A stretch of DNA of 64,000 bases from Alkalibacter rhizosphaerae (GTDB lineage: Bacteria > Bacillota > Clostridia > Eubacteriales > Alkalibacteraceae), in contig NZ_CP071444.1 in the NCBI RefSeq assembly GCF_017352215.1, positions 496,001 to 560,000 of the forward strand. The letters are read 5' to 3'. The notes beneath the pieces were generated by a model. That model saw only the letters and a program-made list of their open reading frames with translations. It was not told where the DNA came from and ran no database searches. Below are positions 10,444 through 19,861 of this stretch, piece by piece (position 1 is the stretch's first letter; every line of letters starts with the position of its first letter). Both the position numbers and the translations under genes were made by a program.

Positions 10444-12420
10444 ATGTCTAAGAAACAGATTCTTATTCTTGGAGGAAGTTATGCCGGTGTCAAGGCAGCA
10501 AAAACATTGCATAAAGCTTTCAAAAAGGATGAAAACGTCGAAATCACCGTTATAGACAGGCACAGTTATCATACATTGATGACGGAACTTCACGAAGTAG
10601 CTGGTCACAGAACGGATCCCGAATCCATAAAAATCGACTTGAAGCGAATTTTCGCCGGTCGAAAAGTCAACGTGGTCGTCGACGACATTGTAGATTTCGA
10701 TCTGGAGAACAAGAAGTTGTCTTCTAGATCCAAAACCTACAACTACGACTACCTTATTATGGGGACTGGAAATGAACCAAACTTCTTTGGCATCGAAGGA
10801 GCCAAGGAAAATGCACACACTTTGTGGTCTTATGAAGATGCCATCCGATTGAGAGAGCATATCGAGATCATGTTTATGAAAGCTTCCTGCGAGCCGGATG
10901 AGAAAGAAAGACGAAAACTTCTCACCTTTGCCGTATGTGGAGGAGGATTCACCGGAGTGGAAATGGTCGGTGAACTGGGCGAAGCCAAAAAGCACTTGGC
11001 CAAGAAGTACGACGTCAACCCTAAAGAGGTTTCCATCTACAACATCGAAGCCATGGATCGCATCCTCAACATGCTGGAAAGCGATGCACAAGTCGAAAAA
11101 GTAGAAAAAAGATACAAAAAGCTCGGCATCCGATTATTGAAAAATACGCCCATCGTCAAAATCGACGACGATTCCTTTACCGTCAAAGATGGAACGCAGA
11201 TCCCTACCTATACATTGATCTGGACTGCCGGCATCAAAAATACCGGTTTGGTATCCAGCATCGGTTTGGATATCGGTCGATGCGATCGGGTCAACGTCAA
11301 TGATTACATGCAACCATCCATAAACGGAAAAACGGTGGAAAACATCTACATTGTCGGAGACAGCGCATGCTATATCCCGGAAGACGATCAGCCCATGCCT
11401 CAAATCGTGGAAGCCGCAGAACAATCTGCTCATACGGCTGCTAAAAACATCATCTCCATGATCAAAGGCGGCGAACTCCACAAGCACGAACAAAAGTATC
11501 ATGGTTTCATGGTTTCCGTAGGATCCCGATATGCTGTTGCCGATGTCGGTTTCAAAAGTTCCGGATGGTTTGCCATGTTTGTCAAGCACATGGTCAATGT
11601 ATATTATCAATTCATGGTTGGCGGCGTACGACAAATCTGGAACTACGCAGGTCATGAATTCTTTCACATCAAGAATAAGCGATCTTTTGTCGGCGGACAC
11701 TTCTCCAGCGCTTCCAAGAATTTCTGGAAGATCCCATTGCGATTATGGCTGGGTTACATGTGGCTGGTGGAAGGTGTAGTCAAGATCACGGAAGGTTGGT
11801 TTAGCGAACCGAAAGTCATCAACATGATGAACATGATCGCCGGTTATGACGCTGGCGGTGGTGATGGCGGAACGGCAGCTTCCGCTGCAACAACTGGAAC
11901 TGCAGCATCTGGAGCAGCTGAAACTTATACAGCAGCCTCCGGTGCAGCAGAAGCTGTCACAGCAGCTTCCGGTGCTACCGGCGGTGGCGGTGCAGAAGTA
12001 GTCTCTGAACTTCCGGGCATCTTCCAGTGGGCCGTAGATAAAACGCCCTCCGGTTATGGTGATTCTCTGATGACTGCGCCAAAGTTCATGTTGGATATCA
12101 TGAACAAGTGGATGACACCTATCGAAGTTCCAGTGCAAACAGTAATGGTAATGATGGAGATCATCATTGGTCTTTGCCTGATCGCAGGTCTTTTCACTTT
12201 CGTAAGCTCTGCTGCAAGCATCGTGATCGGAATCGGCATCGTCTTTACGGGAATGGCCGACGCGTCCATGATCTGGTACATCGTAGCCGGCTTTGCTACA
12301 TTGCAAGGTGCGGGTTCATCCTTCGGTTTGGACTATTACGTCATTCCGATGTTGAAAAATTTGTGGTCAAAGATACGGATCGTAAGGAAATCGTATCTAT
12401 ACTTTGATTATTCTGAATAA
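10444..12420 (+). CDS. ndh2: Membrane-bound type II NADH dehydrogenase, Ndh2 of the EET system
   Basis: A 658-residue NADH:quinone oxidoreductase with a membrane extension. The ATG at 10444 follows GAGGAGGAAACTA. The flavoprotein part (about residues 1-395) shows the FAD site ILGGSYAGVKAAK, the NADH site VCGGGFTGVEMVGELG near residue 160 and the second FAD motif IYIVGDSACY near 300. About residues 430-455 form a first membrane segment. A low-complexity Ala/Gly/Thr linker with repeated TAASGA units follows (about 468-520). DoxX-like membrane helices complete the C-terminus (about 555-640). In Listeria, Ndh2 with a C-terminal membrane part feeds electrons to an EET-specific demethylmenaquinone pool. 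Ordinary Ndh proteins are about 400 residues and lack the extension. Confidence 0.9.
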   Translation: MSKKQILILGGSYAGVKAAKTLHKAFKKDENVEITVIDRHSYHTLMTELHEVAGHRTDPESIKIDLKRIFAGRKVNVVVDDIVDFDLENKKLSSRSKTYNYDYLIMGTGNEPNFFGIEGAKENAHTLWSYEDAIRLREHIEIMFMKASCEPDEKERRKLLTFAVCGGGFTGVEMVGELGEAKKHLAKKYDVNPKEVSIYNIEAMDRILNMLESDAQVEKVEKRYKKLGIRLLKNTPIVKIDDDSFTVKDGTQIPTYTLIWTAGIKNTGLVSSIGLDIGRCDRVNVNDYMQPSINGKTVENIYIVGDSACYIPEDDQPMPQIVEAAEQSAHTAAKNIISMIKGGELHKHEQKYHGFMVSVGSRYAVADVGFKSSGWFAMFVKHMVNVYYQFMVGGVRQIWNYAGHEFFHIKNKRSFVGGHFSSASKNFWKIPLRLWLGYMWLVEGVVKITEGWFSEPKVINMMNMIAGYDAGGGDGGTAASAATTGTAASGAAETYTAASGAAEAVTAASGATGGGGAEVVSELPGIFQWAVDKTPSGYGDSLMTAPKFMLDIMNKWMTPIEVPVQTVMVMMEIIIGLCLIAGLFTFVSSAASIVIGIGIVFTGMADASMIWYIVAGFATLQGAGSSFGLDYYVIPMLKNLWSKIRIVRKSYLYFDYSE

Positions 12421-12430
12421 AATGACATCA

Positions 12431-12467
12431 AAAAATATCCTTCTTCTTTACGGGGAAGGATATTTTT
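12431..12467 (+). terminator. Terminator-like hairpin between ndh2 and eetA
   Basis: A 13-bp stem AAAAATATCCTTC / GAAGGATATTTTT followed by a T-rich tail, in the 94-nt gap after ndh2. It may reduce expression of the downstream eetA-eetB-dmkB-luxS genes, unless a promoter lies in the short remaining gap. Confidence 0.7.
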
Positions 12468-12514
12468 AATAAAATGTACTTGTCCCCGGACAATTTTGCT
12501 ACGAGGTGAACTAC

Positions 12515-12862
12515 TTGAAGAAAAAAGATCTTTTTTTTATCGGCATCGTCGTTGTCATTGCCCTTGCCAGTTTGTTGGCTTTTCAATTACTGAAAGATGC
12601 GGATGCCAAATTGGATCTGATCATCACCATCGATGGTCAGGAATACAAACGAATGCCTCTGACCGAAGACACAAATGAAGTGATCAGAGTGGAAAACGAG
12701 GGCAACCTCAATATTGTTACGATCCAAAACGGCCAGGTCAGAGTCTCAGAGGCCTCCTGTCCGGATCAGATCTGCGTGCACACAGCACCTGCTGATGAAA
12801 ACGGGGAGATGATCGTATGTCTGCCCAACAAAGTGATCGTTGAAGTAAAGGCAAATGATTGA
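12515..12862 (+). CDS. eetA: NusG domain II-containing membrane protein, EetA-like
   Basis: A 115-residue protein with one N-terminal membrane helix (about residues 5-25) and an extracytosolic NusG-II-like beta domain. The TTG at 12515 (MKKKDLFFIGIVVV) is chosen because GAGGTG ends 6 nt before it. A GTG at 12506 inside that site is the alternative. A conserved pair of cysteines appears in SCPDQICVH, with a third in IVCLPNK near the C-terminus. In the Listeria EET cluster, EetA has this size and domain and works with EetB, probably in electron passage to surface flavins. The exact role is unproven. Confidence 0.82.
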   Translation: MKKKDLFFIGIVVVIALASLLAFQLLKDADAKLDLIITIDGQEYKRMPLTEDTNEVIRVENEGNLNIVTIQNGQVRVSEASCPDQICVHTAPADENGEMIVCLPNKVIVEVKAND

Positions 12863-12877
12863 AACTGAGGTAATTGA

Positions 12878-13399
12878 ATGAATAACAATACGAAACGACT
12901 TGTTTTTATCTCCATGTTGGTGACACAGGCCATGATTTTAAGTTATATTGAAACCTTGTTGCCCGCCATTCCCATTCAAGGTGCCAAGTTGGGACTGGCC
13001 AATATAGCAACTGTACTGGCATTATCTACACTTCCCCTCCGGTCTTGCTTGCTGATCGTTGTTGCTAGAACATTTTTGACCGGCTTGCTTTTCGGAAACA
13101 TGGCTTCCATCATCTATTCCATTAGTGGTGGTATTCTGAGTTTACTGGCCATGTTCCTCATGATGCGCATGTTCAACAATACCATGAGTCTGGTCAGTGT
13201 CAGCATCTTGGGAGCCATCATGCATAATTTGGGGCAACTGGGCGTTGCCATGATCATCCTGGAAAACTCCAGATTGATCGTATTGCTCCCATACTTGTTT
13301 TTGATTGCAATACCTACCGGACTATTTGTCGGCATGGTTTCCAAATATCTGCTTCGATACTTGTCGAGCAATCATTTCAACTTTAAAACGAATAGGTGA
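12878..13399 (+). CDS. eetB: Gx transporter family membrane protein, EetB-like
   Basis: A 173-residue integral membrane protein with about five helices. It starts MNNNTKRLVFISMLVTQAMILSYIE and carries the family block GAKLGLANIATVLAL. The family is often annotated as heptaprenyl diphosphate synthase component I because it sits next to the polyprenyl synthase gene. Its fold resembles ECF/Gx transporter S-components and it is the EetB component in EET clusters. It lies 15 nt after eetA and 4 nt before the polyprenyl synthase gene, so translation is probably coupled. A role in quinone or flavin electron passage is inferred. Confidence 0.85.
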   Translation: MNNNTKRLVFISMLVTQAMILSYIETLLPAIPIQGAKLGLANIATVLALSTLPLRSCLLIVVARTFLTGLLFGNMASIIYSISGGILSLLAMFLMMRMFNNTMSLVSVSILGAIMHNLGQLGVAMIILENSRLIVLLPYLFLIAIPTGLFVGMVSKYLLRYLSSNHFNFKTNR

Positions 13400-13403
13400 T
13401 AAG

Positions 13404-14369
13404 ATGAACGAACTTTGGATGGAATATCCTGAAATTGGTAATATGTTGGAGGAAGTGAACGCATTGATCTTGCGTTCCACAAACGATGCCGACGAGTTTA
13501 TAACAGAAGCGGTTTCCAGTGCTGTGGTTTCCAGCGGCAAAATGTTGAGGCCTGCTTTTGTGGTCCTTTCCGCAAAATTCGGAGATTACGACAAGGAATC
13601 CCTTCTCCGATTGGCGGCTGTTACGGAAATGCTGCATATCGCTACTTTGGTCCATGACGACATCATTGATGAAGCAAAACTGCGAAGAGGGATCGAAAGC
13701 GTGCAAAGCAGATATGGCAAGGACAGTGCCGTTTTTATCGGCGACTACCTTTTTGCCAAATGCTTTACCCTTCTCTCCGAGAAACAGCACAACAAATCCA
13801 TGGAAAAATTGGCCAATGCCATTTTAAAGATCTGCCGTGGGGAATTGAAACAGTATCGACTGCGCTATATGTACGATGTAAATATCATGAATTATTTAAA
13901 AATCATTACCGGTAAAACTGCCGCATTGTTCTCCATGAGCTTCCATATCGGCGCAGCGGAAGGCAACTTGTCGGATCGCCAGATCAAAACCCTGTCACGG
14001 ATCGGATACTATTGCGGCATGGCTTTCCAGATCATCGATGACTGTCTTGATTATTCCGACAAAAAAACCATTAAAAAGAGCACCATGAACGACTTGAAAC
14101 AAGGATATCTGACCTTGCCGGTCATTTATGCCCTCGGCAAGGACAAGGACAACAAGTTGAAACACCTTCTGGAAACAACGGACTTCAATAAAACAGACAT
14201 GGAGACGATCCATGATTTGATCATGTCTTACGACGGTTTGACACAAGCTCGTCAACTGGCCAAAAAATACACAGCCAAGGCATTCAAACTGATCGAAACC
14301 TTGCCTGCATCAGACAATCGAAATACCCTGGAGGATATCGTGAAAAAAATGCTGCACCGAAAGTATTAA
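13404..14369 (+). CDS. Polyprenyl (heptaprenyl-type) diphosphate synthase, DmkB-like
   Basis: A 321-residue trans-prenyltransferase that elongates isoprenoid diphosphates to make the quinone side chain. The ATG at 13404 is chosen. The longer ORF overlaps eetB and lacks a ribosome site. The first aspartate-rich motif LVHDDIIDEAKLRRG lies near residue 85 and the second, IIDDCLDYSDK, near residue 212, both needed for Mg-diphosphate binding. In EET clusters the dedicated copy (DmkB) makes the tail of demethylmenaquinone. The partner prenyltransferase DmkA (MenA-type) is not in this window. General quinone or undecaprenyl use cannot be excluded. Confidence 0.88.
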   Translation: MNELWMEYPEIGNMLEEVNALILRSTNDADEFITEAVSSAVVSSGKMLRPAFVVLSAKFGDYDKESLLRLAAVTEMLHIATLVHDDIIDEAKLRRGIESVQSRYGKDSAVFIGDYLFAKCFTLLSEKQHNKSMEKLANAILKICRGELKQYRLRYMYDVNIMNYLKIITGKTAALFSMSFHIGAAEGNLSDRQIKTLSRIGYYCGMAFQIIDDCLDYSDKKTIKKSTMNDLKQGYLTLPVIYALGKDKDNKLKHLLETTDFNKTDMETIHDLIMSYDGLTQARQLAKKYTAKAFKLIETLPASDNRNTLEDIVKKMLHRKY

Positions 14370-14379
14370 GGAGGCGACC

Positions 14380-14856
14380 ATGAAACCAATAGAAAGTTTT
14401 ACCATCGACCACACCAAATTGTATCCCGGACTATATGCATCCCGAAAAGATCGATACGGCGACACTACCTTGACCACCTTTGATCTGCGAATGAAAAAGC
14501 CGAACGTAGAGCCTGTATTGGGAACGGACAGCGTCCACGCCCTGGAACATCTGGGAGCCACTTATTTGAGAAATCACCCCGATTACGCCAGCCGCATCGT
14601 CTACTTTGGCCCCATGGGATGCAGGACCGGTTTTTATCTGATTTTAGAAGGAAATCTGGAAAGCAGGGATATAGTTCCCTTGATCATCGAATTGTTTGAA
14701 TTTATGGCAGGATACGAACAGGAAATACCAGGAGCAAGCGAAGTGGAGTGTGGAAATTTCAGGGACATGAACCTGGAAGATGCCAAAAAAGAAGCGAACG
14801 ACTATTTGCAGCTATTGAAATCCATCCCCGAAGACCGATTGCATTATCCACAATGA
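14380..14856 (+). CDS. luxS: S-ribosylhomocysteine lyase
   Basis: A 158-residue enzyme splitting S-ribosylhomocysteine to homocysteine and DPD, the precursor of autoinducer-2. The metal site HALEH (about residues 54-58) is present, together with the catalytic Cys in MGCRTGFYL and the third metal ligand in ECGNFRDMNL. Length matches the family (150-170). A strong AAGGAGG precedes the ATG. It is the last gene of the EET operon, 10 nt after the polyprenyl synthase gene, an unusual partner set. No methionine-cycle genes such as pfs or metK are nearby. Confidence 0.97.
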   Translation: MKPIESFTIDHTKLYPGLYASRKDRYGDTTLTTFDLRMKKPNVEPVLGTDSVHALEHLGATYLRNHPDYASRIVYFGPMGCRTGFYLILEGNLESRDIVPLIIELFEFMAGYEQEIPGASEVECGNFRDMNLEDAKKEANDYLQLLKSIPEDRLHYPQ

Positions 14857-14857
14857 C

Positions 14858-14883
14858 AAGAACCAGGCACATGCCTGGTTCTT
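14858..14883 (+). terminator. Terminator of the EET-luxS operon
   Basis: A perfect 12-bp stem AAGAACCAGGCA / TGCCTGGTTCTT with a 2-nt centre, followed by TCTTTATT on the plus strand. It starts just after the luxS stop and lies between luxS and the convergent lysC. Confidence 0.88.
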
Positions 14884-14889
14884 TCTTTA

Positions 14890-16098
14890 TTACATGTTGA
14901 ATTTTTCGTGGATGTGCTTCATGGCATCCTTGCCACTGCTGGTGTCTATAATACAGGATATTTTGATCTCCGAGGTGGAGATCATCTGAATGTTTACCCC
15001 GATCTCATACAATGCTTCGAAAAACTTGGATGCAACTTCTGCATTGGCCACTACACCTGTTCCCACCACCGAAAGCTTAGCAACACCTCGATCGAACTCC
15101 ACTTTCTCAGCACCGACTTCAAATGCAAATTGCTGGGCGATCTTTACTGCATTTTGCAGCTCATCCAGTGCCACCGTAAATGTTATGTCGTTGACGTTGT
15201 TTCTGTTCACGTTCTGTACGATCATGTCCACATGAATGTCCGCTCCTGCTAAAAAAGAAAAAAGCTTGAATGCGATCCCGGGTTTGTCCGGCACCTCCAG
15301 GACGGAAATTTTTGCTATGTTCTCATCCAATGATATTCCTCTGATCAATACTTTTTCCAACTCGCTAACCTCCCCTATAATGGTACCACTATTGTTGTTG
15401 AAACTGGATCTTACCTCCAAGGAAACATGATATTTGCCAGCCATCTCAACGGCTCTGGGATGCAATACCTGGGCACCCAGTGCGGCCAACTCCAACACTT
15501 CATCGTAGGATATTTTTTCGATCTTTCTTGCTGCTGGTACGATCCTTGGATCTGCCGTATATACGCCATCAACATCCGTGAATATTTGGCACTTATCCGC
15601 ATGCAACGCTGCCGCTAATGCAACCGCCGTAGTATCCGACCCCCCTCTGCCGAGGGTAGTAATGTCCATATCTTTATTGACGCCCTGAAACCCTGCCACA
15701 ATGACGATCTTACCGGCGCTGAGCTCTTTCTCCAATCGATCTGTATGGATGGCGTCGATTTTTGCCTTGCTGTGCCTGGACGACGTCTGTATGCCGCATT
15801 GGGCTCCCGTCAAGGAGATCACTTCATGACCCAAACTCTGAATGGCCATGGCCAGCAAGGCAATGGAGATTTGCTCCCCCGTTGACAACAACATGTCCAT
15901 TTCTCTTTTGTGAGGATCTTCACTGATGGCGTAGGCCATTTCTACCAAAACATCCGTCGTATCCCCCATGGCCGATACGACGACAACGACATTGTCCCCA
16001 TTTTCTTTTGTCCGGACGACACGTTTGGCCACATTCTTGATCCTGTCAATATCTCCAACACTGGTGCCGCCATATTTTTGTACGATCAACTGATCCAT
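14890..16098 (-). CDS. lysC: Aspartate kinase
   Basis: A 402-residue enzyme phosphorylating aspartate, the first step to lysine, threonine and methionine. The start at 16098 ([15 protein letters not shown]) is chosen because GGAAAGG precedes it and KYGGTSVG must be near the N-terminus. The kinase domain runs to about residue 240 ([29 protein letters not shown]). Two C-terminal ACT domains (about residues 265-402, with [12 protein letters not shown] and [11 protein letters not shown]) give feedback control by lysine and/or threonine. It lies 22 nt after hom in the same orientation. No lysine riboswitch is present. Confidence 0.95.
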   Translation of the reverse strand: MDQLIVQKYGGTSVGDIDRIKNVAKRVVRTKENGDNVVVVVSAMGDTTDVLVEMAYAISEDPHKREMDMLLSTGEQISIALLAMAIQSLGHEVISLTGAQCGIQTSSRHSKAKIDAIHTDRLEKELSAGKIVIVAGFQGVNKDMDITTLGRGGSDTTAVALAAALHADKCQIFTDVDGVYTADPRIVPAARKIEKISYDEVLELAALGAQVLHPRAVEMAGKYHVSLEVRSSFNNNSGTIIGEVSELEKVLIRGISLDENIAKISVLEVPDKPGIAFKLFSFLAGADIHVDMIVQNVNRNNVNDITFTVALDELQNAVKIAQQFAFEVGAEKVEFDRGVAKLSVVGTGVVANAEVASKFFEALYEIGVNIQMISTSEIKISCIIDTSSGKDAMKHIHEKFNM

Positions 16099-16120
16099 CT
16101 TTCCGTCCTTTCCGGTCGAT

Positions 16121-17353
16121 TCAAGAAAGAATTCTTGCATAAAACACCGACGTTCCCATCGATCGCAACCGATCGACCAGGCTGTTGACCACAGCAGCGT
16201 CCAATTCTTCGGTGATCACAAAAACATTATTCTTCTCTACCATCATTTTTTTGATCTTGGATACTTCATCCACCAGATCCAACACTGCTGTAAAGGTTGG
16301 ATGGTCTTTCAGGGAAATGCGCAAATAATATTTGCCGTTAAATGCACCAAGGCCTTTGTTTGTCAAGTGCTGAGACAAATCAATGGACTCCCTGCTATTC
16401 TGATTGTTCATGATATACAGCAGATCCCCAACGACTGCATTTGCTGTGGGATTCTTACCGGCACCCTTTCCGTAAAACTGCAACTCTCCAATAATATTCC
16501 CTTTAATGGAAACGATGTTGAACTCTTCATTGACGTTGCTCATAATATCTTTGTTGGAGAGCAACACCGGTTCGACACTTGCAGAATATGTCCCATCCAT
16601 TCGTTTCGAATGGGCCAGAAATTTAAGAATGTATCCCAGATTCGAAAACATTTCCATGTCTTCCTTTCCCACATCCCGTATGCCTCTCTTGTAAATGTCC
16701 TCATCCTTTATATGACTGCCAAAAGCAATGGACGACAAAATGGCCAGCTTACGCGATACGTCAAAACCATCCACATCCGCGCTGGGGTCGGCTTCTGCAA
16801 ATCCCATTTCCTGCGCTTGCTGCAATACATCTGCAAAGGCTTTGCCCTCTGATGACATTTTACTTAGAATATAATTGGTCGTCCCGTTAAGGATCCCCTT
16901 GATCTCATCGATTTGATTGATCTGCAAGGTTCCCTTCAGGGATGTGATGATGGGGATCCCCCCTCCCACACTGGCTTCGAACAAAAACATCACGTTGTGT
17001 TTTTTTGCCAGATTCAAAAGTTCCTCAAAATATTCCGAAACGACGGCCTTATTCGCTGTTATTACGTGTTTCCCTTTTTCCATGGATCGTTTCATGAAAG
17101 TAAATTCCGGCTCCAGCCCTCCCATGGCAAAAATTACGGCATTGATCTCTTCATCATTCAAAATTTCATCAAAAGACTCCGTCAATATCTCTTCGTCGAT
17201 AAAATCATTTCTTTTCTTTCCTTTATCCCGAACCAAAACTTTCTTGATGGTGATCTTCTCTTGTGCTTTGGCAAAGTAATTTCCTTTTTCTTCATTTATG
17301 ATCTCATATACGCCGGAACCAACAGTCCCCATACCCAGCAGTGCAATTTTCAT
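16121..17353 (-). CDS. hom: Homoserine dehydrogenase
   Basis: A 410-residue NAD(P)H-dependent enzyme converting aspartate semialdehyde to homoserine. The nucleotide site [15 protein letters not shown] lies at residues 4-18. Catalytic-domain motifs include [22 protein letters not shown] with [11 protein letters not shown] (about residues 140-180). The essential Lys/Asp region [13 protein letters not shown] lies near residue 200. A C-terminal ACT-like domain gives threonine inhibition. With lysC downstream and thrC-thrB facing away upstream, it completes the aspartate-to-threonine branch apart from asd. Confidence 0.96.
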   Translation of the reverse strand: MKIALLGMGTVGSGVYEIINEEKGNYFAKAQEKITIKKVLVRDKGKKRNDFIDEEILTESFDEILNDEEINAVIFAMGGLEPEFTFMKRSMEKGKHVITANKAVVSEYFEELLNLAKKHNVMFLFEASVGGGIPIITSLKGTLQINQIDEIKGILNGTTNYILSKMSSEGKAFADVLQQAQEMGFAEADPSADVDGFDVSRKLAILSSIAFGSHIKDEDIYKRGIRDVGKEDMEMFSNLGYILKFLAHSKRMDGTYSASVEPVLLSNKDIMSNVNEEFNIVSIKGNIIGELQFYGKGAGKNPTANAVVGDLLYIMNNQNSRESIDLSQHLTNKGLGAFNGKYYLRISLKDHPTFTAVLDLVDEVSKIKKMMVEKNNVFVITEELDAAVVNSLVDRLRSMGTSVFYARILS

Positions 17354-17392
17354 GACTCACCTCAAAATACTTTGTATTTAAAATAAAAACAC

Positions 17393-17421
17393 TTGTTTTT
17401 TAGACAAAAACATTTTATCAT
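17393..17421 (+). promoter_or_regulatory. Probable promoter of thrC-thrB
   Basis: -35 TTGTTT (17393-17398), 17-nt spacer, -10 TATCAT (17416-17421), in the 121-nt divergent gap between hom and thrC. No T-box or other leader structure is seen. Confidence 0.55.
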
Positions 17422-17474
17422 AAGGATGAGGCAAACACAATACAAGATTAAAGAATCCATGGAGGTTTTTCACG

Positions 17475-18941
17475 ATGAAATACATCAGTACACGTTCCAA
17501 TCAAACTGCACTGCCATCGGAGGCAGTCTTAAAAGGCATTGCCAGTGACGGAGGTTTGTTTGTGCCGGAAATCTTTCCTTCTGTTCCATTGTCGACTTTG
17601 GTCCACAAAAGCTACCAGGACCTTTGTTTTGAGATCATGAGCCCCTATTTCGATGAATTCCCGGAAGAAGAACTCGTATCCTACATCCAGCAAGCCTATG
17701 CCAAATTTTTGAGTCCCAGAGTCACACCTACCGTATCTTTTGACTCTTATCACCTGCTGGAGCTTTTTCATGGACCGACCCTTGCTTTCAAGGATGTGGC
17801 CCTCAGCATGCTTCCCCATCTGATGACCGGTTCTGCATCCATACAAGGAGTAAAAGACGAGATCGTAGTATTGACTGCGACTTCCGGTGATACTGGCAAA
17901 GCTGCCTTGGAAGGCTTCTCCGATGTGAAAGGTACCAGGGTCGTCGTTTTCTATCCAAAAGATGGTGTCAGCACGATCCAAAAGAAGCAGATGACCACAC
18001 AAAAGGGTGATAACGTTCACGTCGTCGCCATCGACGGCAATTTTGATGATGCCCAAAACGGAGTTAAGTCCATCTTCAGCGATAAAGAATTCAATGAAAC
18101 CTTAAAAAAGAAAAATCACCTTCTATCATCTGCCAATTCCATCAACATCGGACGTTTGGTGCCGCAGATCGTCTATTATTTTGCATCATATAGTCAAGCG
18201 GTACAGGAAAATCAAATCTCCCTTGGCGATCCCATCAATTTCGTGGTCCCTACTGGGAATTTTGGAAACATTCTGGCTGGTTACTATGCAAAGCAAATGG
18301 GTCTTCCCATTAAAAAATTGATTTGCGCTTCCAATGAAAACAACGTTCTTTACGACTTTTTCGCTACTGGAAAATACAACAAGAACCGACCCTTTATTTT
18401 GACAAGCTCCCCTTCCATGGATATTTTGATATCCAGCAATTTCGAGCGTTTGCTCTATCACGTTTCACAAGGCGACAGCCAGTTCATCAACGATGCCATG
18501 AAGGATCTTTCAACGAAAGGGACGTACGAAGTCACTCCTTCCATGAAAAAGGCCATCGATGAAGACTTTTTCGGCGGCTATTGCACGGAAGAAGAAACAG
18601 GAGCCACCATTCAGAAGATCTATGGCCAATTCGGCTATGTTTTGGATCCTCACACGGCAGTAGCTGTAAAAGTATATGACGATTATGTCAAGGAAACGGG
18701 AGACGATACCCATTCCGTCATTTTGTCCACCGCCAGTCCCTTTAAATTTACGAAATCAGTGTACGAAGCCATTTTCGGCAGTTCTTCGGAAGACGACATT
18801 GCCCTGATCTCCAAGCTCGCAAAAAAGACGGACTTGATCATACCTGCAGACCTTCTTCAAATGTGCGAAAGCGATGATCGCCACACATCAGTCTGTGGAA
18901 AGGAAGACATGAAAAACTGTGTCAATGAAATATTGTCATGA
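17475..18941 (+). CDS. thrC: Threonine synthase
   Basis: A 488-residue PLP enzyme turning O-phosphohomoserine into threonine. The PLP lysine is in HGPTLAFKDVAL (about residues 99-110). ATSGDTGKAALEGF near residue 137 is the phosphate or PLP-binding loop. Length fits the longer class of threonine synthases (about 480-500 residues), which start MKYISTR and act directly on phosphohomoserine. It is preceded by ATGGAGG. Its end overlaps thrB by 4 nt (ATGA). Confidence 0.96.
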   Translation: MKYISTRSNQTALPSEAVLKGIASDGGLFVPEIFPSVPLSTLVHKSYQDLCFEIMSPYFDEFPEEELVSYIQQAYAKFLSPRVTPTVSFDSYHLLELFHGPTLAFKDVALSMLPHLMTGSASIQGVKDEIVVLTATSGDTGKAALEGFSDVKGTRVVVFYPKDGVSTIQKKQMTTQKGDNVHVVAIDGNFDDAQNGVKSIFSDKEFNETLKKKNHLLSSANSINIGRLVPQIVYYFASYSQAVQENQISLGDPINFVVPTGNFGNILAGYYAKQMGLPIKKLICASNENNVLYDFFATGKYNKNRPFILTSSPSMDILISSNFERLLYHVSQGDSQFINDAMKDLSTKGTYEVTPSMKKAIDEDFFGGYCTEEETGATIQKIYGQFGYVLDPHTAVAVKVYDDYVKETGDDTHSVILSTASPFKFTKSVYEAIFGSSSEDDIALISKLAKKTDLIIPADLLQMCESDDRHTSVCGKEDMKNCVNEILS

Positions 18942-19849
18942 AACGCCAACACCAACGCGTATCGGTTACCGTACCAGCCTCATCGGCAAATATCGGACCT
19001 GGTTTTGATGCACTAGGCCTGGCCTTTCAACTGTACAACCGCTTTACATTGGAAACCACCGATACCTTATCCTTTATTGGTTGTGCGGATCAATATCAAA
19101 ATAAGGACAACACAGTTTACCAGGCAGCACAATTTTTATTCAAAAGACATGCAAATGATCCTGCATTCGAACAGCCCCTGACCATTACTTTCGATACAGC
19201 CATACCCACAGGTCGAGGTCTGGGCAGCAGTGCTTCCTGCATAGTCGGGGGGCTCGCTGGAGCCAATCTGATGTTGGGATCCCCCTATTCCAAAACCGAA
19301 CTTTTCCAAATGGCCTGCACTCTGGAAGGACATCCGGACAATGTGGCAGCTGCACTTTATGGAGGTCTGACTATAGCGGTTCGAACAGAGAAAGAGGATT
19401 ACTTCTGCAAGTCCATTCCTGTGGCAAATGCTTTTGATTTTTTTCTGGTCATACCGGATTACGAGATCTCCACAAAAACAGCCAGAGAGATCCTTCCAAA
19501 ATCAGTCTCCATGGACCAGGCGTCCACGAACGTTGCCAATTCCCTGTTATTGACTCTAGGCCTTATGGAAGGAGATGCAATTCTGGTGGAGTTGGGCAGC
19601 ATCGATCACCTATACGAAAAACAGCGCAAAACCCTGATCCCATCTTTCGATGAGATCAAGGATCTGGCCATGAGATCCGGTGCCATTCATTGCAGCATCA
19701 GCGGCTCAGGACCGACCATCTTGCTGATGGCACCCACCGGCCAATTTCATCCGGACTCTTTTCAAGACACATTGAGACTTTTGACCCCTTCGTCGTTGGT
19801 TCTGGAAGTCCTTCCAGATGACACCGGCGCAATTTCTCAAATACTATAA
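18938..19849 (+). CDS. thrB: Homoserine kinase
   Basis: A 303-residue GHMP kinase phosphorylating homoserine. N-terminal VTVPASSANIGPGFDALGLA is the typical first block. The ATP loop PTGRGLGSSASCIVGG (about residues 89-104) and the C-terminal ISGSGPTILLM motif are intact. It starts inside the thrC stop (ATGA overlap), so translation is coupled to thrC. Family length is about 300 residues. Confidence 0.96.
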   Translation: MKRQHQRVSVTVPASSANIGPGFDALGLAFQLYNRFTLETTDTLSFIGCADQYQNKDNTVYQAAQFLFKRHANDPAFEQPLTITFDTAIPTGRGLGSSASCIVGGLAGANLMLGSPYSKTELFQMACTLEGHPDNVAAALYGGLTIAVRTEKEDYFCKSIPVANAFDFFLVIPDYEISTKTAREILPKSVSMDQASTNVANSLLLTLGLMEGDAILVELGSIDHLYEKQRKTLIPSFDEIKDLAMRSGAIHCSISGSGPTILLMAPTGQFHPDSFQDTLRLLTPSSLVLEVLPDDTGAISQIL

Positions 19850-19861
19850 GGAGTGACATGC

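Noticed and set aside
16099-17474. Lysine riboswitch or T-box before lysC/hom/thrC
   Set aside because: Gaps are too short (22 and 121 nt) and show none of the conserved elements.
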